NCBI GenBank assembly: GCA_002298915.1
Contig: DBML01000016.1
Span: forward strand, 87,456-151,455
DNA from: Clostridium sp. UBA699
Lineage (GTDB): Bacteria > Bacillota > Clostridia > Clostridiales > Clostridiaceae
Direction: 5' to 3'
DNA: 64,000 bases
Shown: positions 33,739 through 40,387 of the stretch, piece by piece
Layout of the letters: each line of letters begins with the position of its first letter
Numbering within the stretch: the stretch's first letter is position 1
The notes under the pieces: generated by a model
What the model was told of the DNA's origin: nothing
The model's database searches: none
Seen by the model: the letters and a program-made list of their open reading frames with translations, nothing else
Translations under genes and position numbers: made by a program

Positions 33739-33767
33739 TTGACTATTCTGACAATATGATGCATAAT
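33739..33767 (+). promoter_or_regulatory. Promoter of the zinc-ribbon gene
   Basis: TTGACT (33739-33744), 17 bases, CATAAT (33762-33767), 40 bases ahead of the gene start at 33808. Confidence 0.65.
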
Positions 33768-33807
33768 CATATTAAGCATATAGTTTATAACGTAAGGAGT
33801 GGTATTT

Positions 33808-34197
33808 ATGCCAAAATCGACAAAATCTAAATTGCAGGATCAAAGAATACCAAAGATAGACCCAGAAACTCAGCGCTGGTTTAGAATGGGCAAACTCAAC
33901 GAGAAGAACCATGTAGACATGACCGAAGAGGAGAAAGCCAACATAGCTCTCTGCAAAGGCACAAAGCACAGCCATCCTTGCAAAAATCCTATGTTCAGAT
34001 GCACAGAGTGCGGCAATTACGGCTGTACACAGGTGGAGGCTGACAAATGCACAGACCAGGCCTTCAAAAACGACAAGTGCCTGCAGTGCGGTTCAATGGG
34101 CACAAGAATACCTCTCATGAAAGACGAAGTTGATGAATATGTAGCAAAATGGAATGAAATGGTTCCTGAAATAAAGGAGCTCGAGAAGGAAGAATAG
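33808..34197 (+). CDS. Unrecognised cysteine-rich (zinc-ribbon-like) protein
   Basis: This 129-residue protein has a basic, lysine-rich start (MPKSTKSKLQDQRIPKID). A cysteine cluster follows: CKNPMFRCTECGNYGC, a CTDQAF spacing and DKCLQCGSMGT. The CxxC pairs could bind one or two zinc ions. The C-terminus is acidic and helical (DEVDEYVAKWNEMVPEIKEL). AAGGAG before the ATG at 33808 decides the start over 33799. No family is recalled. It has its own promoter and terminator, so it is an independent unit. A nucleic-acid or protein-binding role is only a guess. Confidence 0.65.
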   Translation: MPKSTKSKLQDQRIPKIDPETQRWFRMGKLNEKNHVDMTEEEKANIALCKGTKHSHPCKNPMFRCTECGNYGCTQVEADKCTDQAFKNDKCLQCGSMGTRIPLMKDEVDEYVAKWNEMVPEIKELEKEE

Positions 34198-34214
34198 CAG
34201 CACAAAATGACCGG

Positions 34215-34235
34215 AGCGGCACAGCAGGTGTCGCT
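34215..34235 (+). terminator. Terminator of the zinc-ribbon gene
   Basis: AGCGGCAC and GTGTCGCT pair (one G-U) around AGCAG, followed by TCTTTTTTAT, 18 bases after the stop codon. Confidence 0.85.
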
Positions 34236-34313
34236 TCTTTTTTATAATATTCTGTCATTTCAGCCTGTTAATGATATAATGTAAGTAAGTTAACCACTCG
34301 GGAGGTGCTGAAT

Positions 34314-35531
34314 GTGAAGAAAAAAAACAAACTCCTTCTGATAGCAATGTTCGTTATATCTTTTTCTCTGTGCTCCGGACTGCTCGGCACAAAGAACTCA
34401 GCGCTTGCGGCGCCGGCAACCCTAAGTTACGGCGCTTCAGGGCAGAGTGTCGTCACCCTGCAGCAGCAGCTCAACAGTTTCGGCTACGGCCTCGCTGTTG
34501 ACGGCGTATTCGGAAACGGCACGCTAAACGCGGTCAAGAGCTTCCAGGCTTCGAAAGGTCTCACAGCCGACGGCATAGTTGGCCCTCTTACCTGGAGCGC
34601 CCTCGACCAGGGAACCTCGTCCCAATCGGGAACGGCTTCCGGAACGGCAACCCTGAGGTATGGTTCAACCGGTTCGGATGTTGTGCTTCTTCAACAGAAG
34701 CTTAATTCCATAGGATACAGACTCTCGGCAGACGGGATTTTCGGGAGCGGCACCCTCAGTGCGGTCAAAAGTTTCCAGTCCTCCAAGGGACTGACCGCGG
34801 ACGGCATAGTCGGCCCTCTTACCTGGAGTGCCCTCGGCTCGGGAACCCCGACACAGAACCAGACAAGCACCAACCCGGAGGACAACGTTCTCCAGTACGG
34901 CAACCGCGGTGCTGCAGTCTCAGCGCTGCAGCAGAAGCTTAACGTGTTCAAGTACAACCTTACAGTTGACGGAGTTTTCGGCTACAGCACACTTTTTGCG
35001 GTTAAGGATTTCCAGACCGTTGTAGGGCTTTCAGCCGACGGAGTTGTGGGACCTTCAACCTGGAGAGCTCTGGACAACACCCCGGCCGTATACCCATACC
35101 TCTACGACCCGGCCCAGAGGTATCAGAACAGGGTCAACTCCAGCAACTGCTACAGCAGCACAGGCTACTACATCTACGTCAACCGCGACAGGCACGTTGT
35201 CTGCATCCTGACCGGCAGCAACCACAACTGGACAATACAGAAGATATTCACATGCACGGTAGGCAAACCTTCCACCCCGACAATAACCGGAAAGTTTACG
35301 GTTAAGGCCAAGGGCAGCTACTTCGTTACCGAGAACGGCCTAATATGCAAATACTACACGCAGATCTACGGCGACTACCTGTTCCACAGCATACTCTACT
35401 ACCCGGACGGCTCTATAGCAGATTCCAGGCTGGGGATGGACCTGTCACACGGCTGCATAAGGCTTGCGACAGCAAACGCGCTTTACATCTACAACAACAT
35501 ACCTTACGTCACCGGGATCTGGATAGAATAA
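34314..35531 (+). CDS. L,D-transpeptidase with three peptidoglycan-binding domains
   Basis: This secreted wall enzyme makes 3-3 cross-links or related links. After a signal peptide (MKKKNKLLLIAMFVISFSLC) come three PG_binding_1 domains at about 40-100, 115-180 and 195-255. Each ends in an ADGIVGPLTWSAL- or ADGVVGPSTWRAL-like stretch. The YkuD catalytic domain follows, with HSILYYPDGS and SHGCIRLATANA holding the nucleophilic cysteine. The codon at 34305 lies inside the ribosome site (GGGAGG), so the GTG at 34314 is the likely start, giving 405 residues. Domains one and two are close copies. A -10 TATAAT lies at 34275. Confidence 0.93.
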   Translation: MKKKNKLLLIAMFVISFSLCSGLLGTKNSALAAPATLSYGASGQSVVTLQQQLNSFGYGLAVDGVFGNGTLNAVKSFQASKGLTADGIVGPLTWSALDQGTSSQSGTASGTATLRYGSTGSDVVLLQQKLNSIGYRLSADGIFGSGTLSAVKSFQSSKGLTADGIVGPLTWSALGSGTPTQNQTSTNPEDNVLQYGNRGAAVSALQQKLNVFKYNLTVDGVFGYSTLFAVKDFQTVVGLSADGVVGPSTWRALDNTPAVYPYLYDPAQRYQNRVNSSNCYSSTGYYIYVNRDRHVVCILTGSNHNWTIQKIFTCTVGKPSTPTITGKFTVKAKGSYFVTENGLICKYYTQIYGDYLFHSILYYPDGSIADSRLGMDLSHGCIRLATANALYIYNNIPYVTGIWIE

Positions 35532-35540
35532 CAAATGATA

Positions 35541-35572
35541 GGGGCCTCTGCAATATGATTTGCAGAGGCCCC
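35541..35572. terminator. Bidirectional terminator
   Basis: A 13-base-pair stem, GGGGCCTCTGCAA with TTGCAGAGGCCCC (35560-35572), is followed by TCTGTTTTT on the plus strand. It separates the converging L,D-transpeptidase and cardiolipin synthase genes. Confidence 0.88.
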
Positions 35573-35583
35573 TCTGTTTTTCG

Positions 35584-37119
35584 CTACATCAGCGGAGCAA
35601 ATACCCTGAGCACTGCCCCTAGGAGCGCCCTGGACCAGTGGACCATCCTAAGCTCCTGGAGCGTAACCTCGCGGCATACTTCCTGCGTCCTCAGGAAGTC
35701 ATCTTTAATCTCTCCCGCCGAACTGCTGCCGTACATCCATACGCCGCATTCGAAATGGAAGTACATGCTCCTGAAATCCATGTTTATTGTGCCCACAACG
35801 CCGTAGCTGTCATCCGAGACGAAGCTTTTTGCATGTATGAAGCCGGGCGTGTATTCGAATATCCTCACCCCGCCCTCGATCAGAGGCTTGTAGAAGGATT
35901 TCGTGACTTCGTGCACATACCACTTGTCAGGCTTGCCAGGCGTCATTATCCTTATGTCCACCCCGCTCTTTGCAGCCGAGGTGAGCGCTTTTAGCATCCC
36001 GTAGTCGATTATGAGGTAAGGCGTCATTATGTATACGTACCTGTTGGCCTTGCTGATGAGGTTCGTGTACACCGTTTCTCCCACAGCCTCGTTGTCCAGC
36101 GGGCTGTCCGCATAGGGCTGTATGAAGCCGTCGCTTTCCGCGCAGCTGCAGGGCTGGCATTCGCACCTGTAAACGCTGTAGTCCCCTTCCGCTCCCTTTA
36201 TGTAGTCCCACATGGTGAGGAACATGACGGTCAGGTTCCATACTGCCTCGCCCTTAATCATTACGGCAGTGTCCTTCCAATGCCCGAACCTCTCGCGCAC
36301 GTTTATGTACTCATCAGCCAGGTTGATCCCCCCGGTGAAGCCCGTGCAGCCGTCAACAACGGCAATCTTCCTGTGGTCCCTGTTGTTGAGCCTTGGGGAA
36401 AGCAGCGGCACCATGGGGTTGAAGACAGCGCAGCTTATCCCCTCCTGCTCCAGCTTCCTGTCGTAGCCAAATGGGAGCGTCATCATGCAGCCCATGTCGT
36501 CGTATATGACCCTCACCTCTACGCCCTTGGCCGCTTTTTCCTTTAGTATCTCAAGTACCTCCCCCCACATGACGCCTTCGCCGATAATGAAGTACTCAAG
36601 GAAAATGAACCTTTGAGCATTCCTCAGCGCCTCCTTCAGCCTTTCGAACTTCAGCTCGCCTGTCGGCAGGTATTCAGAGCAGGTGTCCCTGTAGGCTGGA
36701 AAGAAGGAATAATCCTGTATGTAAGCAGACTGCTTCGATGCGGTTTCGCTGAGCCCGGCCAGCTCTTCTGACACAGACCTGCTGGGTTTGAGAGTTTCCC
36801 TTATCTTGCCCTCCAGAAAACTGGTCTTCTGCTTCGTTTTTTTGTCCAGCCTGTTTCCGCCGAAATAGAAGTAGAAAAAGCCGCCGAAAACAGGGAATAT
36901 GAGTATCGGGACGATCCAGGCTATTTTGTAAGCCGGGTTCACGTTGTTGTTGACTATAAGAAGGACAGCGGACAGGCTGATCACTAGGCTTACCACATAG
37001 AAAAGCACGAAGTACTGCTGGGATTTCAGTATCACGCCGAGGATCAGAGCAAGCTGCAGCAGCAGTGCTGTGACGATCACCGCCGCCCTGCTGAACAGGA
37101 TTTTCGATATGTATTTCAT
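35584..37119 (-). CDS. cls: Cardiolipin synthase
   Basis: Cls joins two phosphatidylglycerols into cardiolipin. Two N-terminal membrane helices (about 12-60) precede two phospholipase D domains with HKD motifs: NRDHRKIAVVDGCTGFTGG (about 218-236) and FIHAKSFVSDDSYGVVGTIN (about 395-415). The frame is open to 37269, but GGGAGGGG nine bases before the ATG at 37119 gives MKYISKILFSRAAVIV, with 511 residues as usual. It stands alone between the L,D-transpeptidase and ftsH. pgsA at 53.9 kb would supply its substrate. Confidence 0.93.
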   Translation of the reverse strand: MKYISKILFSRAAVIVTALLLQLALILGVILKSQQYFVLFYVVSLVISLSAVLLIVNNNVNPAYKIAWIVPILIFPVFGGFFYFYFGGNRLDKKTKQKTSFLEGKIRETLKPSRSVSEELAGLSETASKQSAYIQDYSFFPAYRDTCSEYLPTGELKFERLKEALRNAQRFIFLEYFIIGEGVMWGEVLEILKEKAAKGVEVRVIYDDMGCMMTLPFGYDRKLEQEGISCAVFNPMVPLLSPRLNNRDHRKIAVVDGCTGFTGGINLADEYINVRERFGHWKDTAVMIKGEAVWNLTVMFLTMWDYIKGAEGDYSVYRCECQPCSCAESDGFIQPYADSPLDNEAVGETVYTNLISKANRYVYIMTPYLIIDYGMLKALTSAAKSGVDIRIMTPGKPDKWYVHEVTKSFYKPLIEGGVRIFEYTPGFIHAKSFVSDDSYGVVGTINMDFRSMYFHFECGVWMYGSSSAGEIKDDFLRTQEVCREVTLQELRMVHWSRALLGAVLRVFAPLM

Positions 37120-37192
37120 CTGGTTTACCCCTCCCGCTAAGTTTGATAGAAAGACAGGGGCCGCACTGCTGCAGCCCCTAGTTTTTGTCCGT

Positions 37193-39022
37193 TTATGCCA
37201 CCTGCCCCGACAGGATGGACATGAATTCCTCGCCGGATATTGTCTCCTTCTCGAGAAGGTATTTGGCAAGCTCGTGCAGCTTAGGCTTGTTCGCCTCCAG
37301 TATGCCGCTCGCCCTTTTGTGTGACTCCTTGATTATCTTCAGTATCTCAGAGTCGACCTTTGCTGAGGTTTCGGCAGAAACCATAAGCGAGGTGTCGCCG
37401 CCGAGATACGGATTGTTCACTGTCTCAAGTGCCATCATGTCGAACTCCTCGCTCATCCCGAACCTTGTGACCATAGCCCTCGCTATCTTTGTGGCCTGCT
37501 CGATATCGTTGGAAGCGCCGGAGGTGACGGTGTTGAAGACAAGCTCTTCTGCAGCCCTTCCGCCCATGTAGGTAGCTATCTTGTCCATGGCCTGCTCCCT
37601 GCTCATAAGCACCTGCTCGTTCTGATCGACCTGCATCGTATACCCGAGGGCTCCGGAGGTCCTTGGGACTATCGTTATCTTGTGTACAGGCGCAGAATAC
37701 TCCTGCATTGCCGCTACAAGCGCGTGCCCCACCTCGTGGTATGCTATGGTAAGCTTGTCCTTCATAGATATGACTGCGTTCTTCCTCTGGTAGCCGGCGA
37801 TAACAACCTCGACGGATTCCTCCAGGTCGCTCTGCATTATCTCCGGTCTTCCCATCCTTACAGCCCTGAGGGCAGCCTCGTTTATTATGTTTGCAAGGTC
37901 TGCTCCAGAAGCTCCGGACGTGGCCCTCGCGATCATGTTGAAGTCAACATCCTTTGCGATCTTGACCTTCTTAGCGTGAACCCTCAGTATAGACTCGCGC
38001 CCATTAAGGTCCGGAAGCTCCACCGGTATCCTCCTGTCGAACCTGCCCGGTCTGAGAAGGGCCTTGTCGAGCGTTTCAGGCCTGTTTGTTGCCGCAAGTA
38101 TGACCACTCCCTTGTCCGGCGTGAAGCCGTCCATCTCTGTGAGAAGCTGGTTTAGAGTCTGCTCCCTTTCGTCGTTGCCGCCGAGCCCTCCTGAGTTTCT
38201 GCTCTTTCCTATTGTGTCTATCTCGTCTATAAAAACTATGCATGGAGCCTTCGCCTGGGCCTCCTTGAAGAGGTCCCTCACCCTTGCCGCTCCCATTCCC
38301 ACGTACATCTCCACGAATTCAGAGCCGGATATGGAGAAGAAAGGCACCTTGGATTCCCCGGCAACCGCTTTTGCCAGGAGGGTCTTTCCCGTACCCGGAG
38401 GTCCTACGAGGAGCGCTCCCTTGGGGATGGTTGCACCTATGTCGCTGTATTTCTTAGGGTTGTGCAGGAAGTCCACTATCTCCTGAAGCGCCTCCTTTGC
38501 CTCGTCCTGACCAGCAACGTCGACAAAGGTCTTTCCAGTCTGTGCTTCCATGTATACCTTGGCATTGCTCTTCCCGAAGGACATTGTCCCTCCGAGCCCG
38601 CCAGTCTTGCTCTGCATCATTTTGCCCAGATAACGCCCTATCGCTACGAAAATGATAAGAGGCAGTACCCAGGACAGCAGGCCGCTTATTATCGGCGAAG
38701 TTTCGTCCGGTATGACGCTTGAAAATTTGACGCCTGACGCGTAAAGCCTGTTGACCAGATCTGGGTCTTCGATCCTTCCAGTGACGTAAACAGTCTTTGT
38801 TCCGTCAGCTGCTGCGACGGTGTAGCCTATCTGGGTGTCACGAATTTCTACCTCGCTGACCTGCTTGCTCTCGACCTGCTTCAGGAACGTCCCGTAGTCC
38901 GACTGCTTAACGCTCTTGTTTATGAGGGCGGGAAACACGACGGCGTTCAGCAGCAGCACAACAAAGAGGATCGCTGTGTAGAATATTAGCTGCGTTTTCT
39001 TTGGTGTTTTCATATCTTTCAT
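37193..39022 (-). CDS. ftsH: ATP-dependent zinc metalloprotease FtsH
   Basis: FtsH degrades misfolded membrane proteins and short-lived regulators. Two membrane helices (about 11-31 and 108-128) flank an extracellular domain. The AAA module has GPPGTGKTLLAKAVAGE, CIVFIDEIDTIGKSR and ILAATNRPETLDKALLRPG. The protease has the zinc motif AYHEVGHALVAA and the later aspartate region. The 609 residues are typical. Its ATG overlaps the stop codon of a MarR-family gene (ATGA), an uncommon partner. In many Firmicutes ftsH follows tilS and hpt instead. Confidence 0.95.
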   Translation of the reverse strand: MKDMKTPKKTQLIFYTAILFVVLLLNAVVFPALINKSVKQSDYGTFLKQVESKQVSEVEIRDTQIGYTVAAADGTKTVYVTGRIEDPDLVNRLYASGVKFSSVIPDETSPIISGLLSWVLPLIIFVAIGRYLGKMMQSKTGGLGGTMSFGKSNAKVYMEAQTGKTFVDVAGQDEAKEALQEIVDFLHNPKKYSDIGATIPKGALLVGPPGTGKTLLAKAVAGESKVPFFSISGSEFVEMYVGMGAARVRDLFKEAQAKAPCIVFIDEIDTIGKSRNSGGLGGNDEREQTLNQLLTEMDGFTPDKGVVILAATNRPETLDKALLRPGRFDRRIPVELPDLNGRESILRVHAKKVKIAKDVDFNMIARATSGASGADLANIINEAALRAVRMGRPEIMQSDLEESVEVVIAGYQRKNAVISMKDKLTIAYHEVGHALVAAMQEYSAPVHKITIVPRTSGALGYTMQVDQNEQVLMSREQAMDKIATYMGGRAAEELVFNTVTSGASNDIEQATKIARAMVTRFGMSEEFDMMALETVNNPYLGGDTSLMVSAETSAKVDSEILKIIKESHKRASGILEANKPKLHELAKYLLEKETISGEEFMSILSGQVA

Positions 39023-39477
39023 GTTTTTTTCTCCTCGTCTGCGGCAATGCTCTGCAGCAGTGAATTTAATTTTTCCATTCCGTTTATTATGGTGATGAAC
39101 GTATCATCGTCCACCCCCGACATGTACTCTGCTATCCTTTCGTTGAAATAGCTGTCTATTTCGGTTATCGTTTTCTCCCCTTTTTTCGTCAGACTTATCA
39201 GGACAACCCTTTCGTCCTTTGGGTCGCGCTTCTTATGAAGAAGCCCCTGCTGCTCCAGCCTTTTGCACATGGATGAGATGTTTGCGCCCGCCATGCAGAT
39301 CCCGCCAGCAAGGCTGCCGATGGTGTGTCTCTCGCAGTTGTGAAGCTCCATGAGGAGCCTTAGCTGCATGACCGTTATCCCGTACCTGGAACCCAAAGAA
39401 CTGAATAGATCGTCCGAGCTGTCTGTTATCTTCTTCGTGTAGCTGATTATGAGCTTCTTGAATTCATCGATCTCCAT
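39019..39477 (-). CDS. MarR-family transcriptional regulator
   Basis: This 152-residue winged-helix protein has the MarR layout: an N-terminal dimerisation helix, YGITVMQLRLLMELHNCERH, the recognition helix region AGANISSMCKRLEQQGLLHK and the wing KRDPKDERVVLISLTKKGEK. The first in-frame codon is a TTG within the ribosome site, and the ATG at 39477 is preferred. It is promoter-proximal and overlaps ftsH by four bases, so it probably controls both genes. AT-rich repeats TATATATA (about 39519-39542) upstream may hold its operator. The single cysteines do not form a clear redox motif. Confidence 0.88.
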   Translation of the reverse strand: MEIDEFKKLIISYTKKITDSSDDLFSSLGSRYGITVMQLRLLMELHNCERHTIGSLAGGICMAGANISSMCKRLEQQGLLHKKRDPKDERVVLISLTKKGEKTITEIDSYFNERIAEYMSGVDDDTFITIINGMEKLNSLLQSIAADEEKKT

Positions 39478-39575
39478 ACATCCCTCCAAAAACTTATGCT
39501 GAATAATATTTATGGTCTATATATATTTTACCCTATATATACAAGCCAATGTTTAAACAAACTGTTAAATCAACT

Positions 39576-39595
39576 GGGGAGGCTTTCGCCTCCCC
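39576..39595 (-). terminator. Hairpin at the end of trxA-hesB
   Basis: On the minus strand GGGGAGGC, GAAA tetraloop and GCCTCCCC form a very stable stem 16 bases after the HesB-like stop codon. The T-run is weak, so it may be an RNA 3'-end stabiliser or a terminator. Confidence 0.65.
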
Positions 39596-39610
39596 CACTT
39601 ATTCAACATA

Positions 39611-39910
39611 TTAGCAGCTGGACGTGTTGCCGCCTCTGATGTAAAAACCTCTTCTGTACCATGCGTCGGAGTAGTCGATTACGGAATCTCCTACGTAACC
39701 TTCCAGATAGGATTCGTAAACAACCTTTATACCCTCCGCTTCAACTACTGAGTCTTCATTGCCTTTTGTCTCATCCAGAGACAGGTTGAGCACCGGGCCG
39801 CCTCAGCCGTGGCCTCCGAAGGAAACCCTCAGCATCACCGCTCCCGGATTCGGGTATTTCATTATCTTCTCCTGCAGCTTTTCAGCTGCTGTTTTTGTTA
39901 TATTGACCAT
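39611..39910 (-). CDS. HesB-like selenoprotein (UGA = Sec36)
   Basis: The frame from the ATG at 39910 (MVNITKTAAEKLQEKIMKYP) is interrupted by one in-frame TGA at 39803-39805 and then continues to 39611, giving 99 residues if UGA is read through. The TGA sits in GGHG-U-GGP, the motif of the known HesB-like selenoprotein family, which is related to the IscA/SufA iron-sulfur scaffolds. The downstream part (LNLSLDETKGNEDSV, YSDAWYRRGFYIRGG, final cysteine) is conserved-looking and well coded. A SECIS-like hairpin follows the UGA at the right spacing. It is 15 bases downstream of trxA, which suggests a thiol or selenol redox link. The exact function is unknown. Confidence 0.9.
39767..39783 (-). 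promoter_or_regulatory. Bacterial SECIS-like hairpin in the HesB-like gene
   Basis: The RNA UGUCUC-UGGAU-GAGACA forms a six-pair stem with a five-base loop having G at its second position. That G is 27 bases after the UGA, within the usual bacterial 16-37 base range. It would recruit SelB with Sec-tRNA. Confidence 0.72.
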
Positions 39911-39925
39911 AATAATCTCTCCTCC

Positions 39926-40249
39926 TTACTGATGCTGTTCGAGCTTTTTCTTCAGGGCCTGTTTCGGCTGGAAACCAACCATCTTCTCCACTGCTGCGCC
40001 GTTCTTGAATATCATGACTGTGGGAACTCCAGATATGCCGAATTGCCTTGCGAGATCAGGGCTCCTGTCAACATCCACCTTGAGCACTTTTGCTTTTCCT
40101 GCCATTTCCGAGCTTAATTCTTCAAGGGCTGGCGCAAGCATCTTGCATGGCCCGCACCACTCCGCAAAGAAATCCACCATTACAGGCTGGCTGGCCTCAA
40201 GCACCTGGTTCTTAAATTCGCTGCTGTTTATAACTTTTGCCATCTTCAA
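39926..40249 (-). CDS. trxA: Thioredoxin
   Basis: This 107-residue thioredoxin has the active site FFAEWCGPCKMLAP and the cis-proline loop GISGVPTVMIFKNG. It reduces protein disulfides in the cytoplasm. It has a near-perfect promoter and shares its transcript with the HesB-like selenoprotein gene. No thioredoxin reductase gene is adjacent. Confidence 0.96.
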   Translation of the reverse strand: MKMAKVINSSEFKNQVLEASQPVMVDFFAEWCGPCKMLAPALEELSSEMAGKAKVLKVDVDRSPDLARQFGISGVPTVMIFKNGAAVEKMVGFQPKQALKKKLEQHQ

Positions 40250-40301
40250 ATCTCTCCATTCGATATATTATTAGAATTTAAGTATTTTCTTATATACTTA
40301 T

Positions 40302-40329
40302 ATTATACATCATTTCAGCACTTTGTCAA
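40302..40329 (-). promoter_or_regulatory. trxA-hesB promoter
   Basis: Both boxes are full consensus on the minus strand: TTGACA (40324-40329) and TATAAT (40302-40307), with a 16-base spacer. High expression is expected. Confidence 0.82.
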
Positions 40330-40345
40330 CATTTTTGTGTACAGA

Positions 40346-40372
40346 AAAAGCATGGCAGCCTGCCATGCTTTT
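40346..40372 (-). terminator. Terminator of the sulfane-sulfur fusion gene
   Basis: AAAAGCATGGCA and TGCCATGCTTTT form a 12-pair stem with a three-base loop, 16 bases after the stop codon at 40388. Confidence 0.85.
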
Positions 40373-40387
40373 CCCGCTGTCGCCAGC

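Noticed and set aside
34420..35070. Repeated DNA in the L,D-transpeptidase gene as a possible mobile or CRISPR-like repeat
   Set aside because: The copies encode three peptidoglycan-binding domains in frame, which is ordinary domain duplication.
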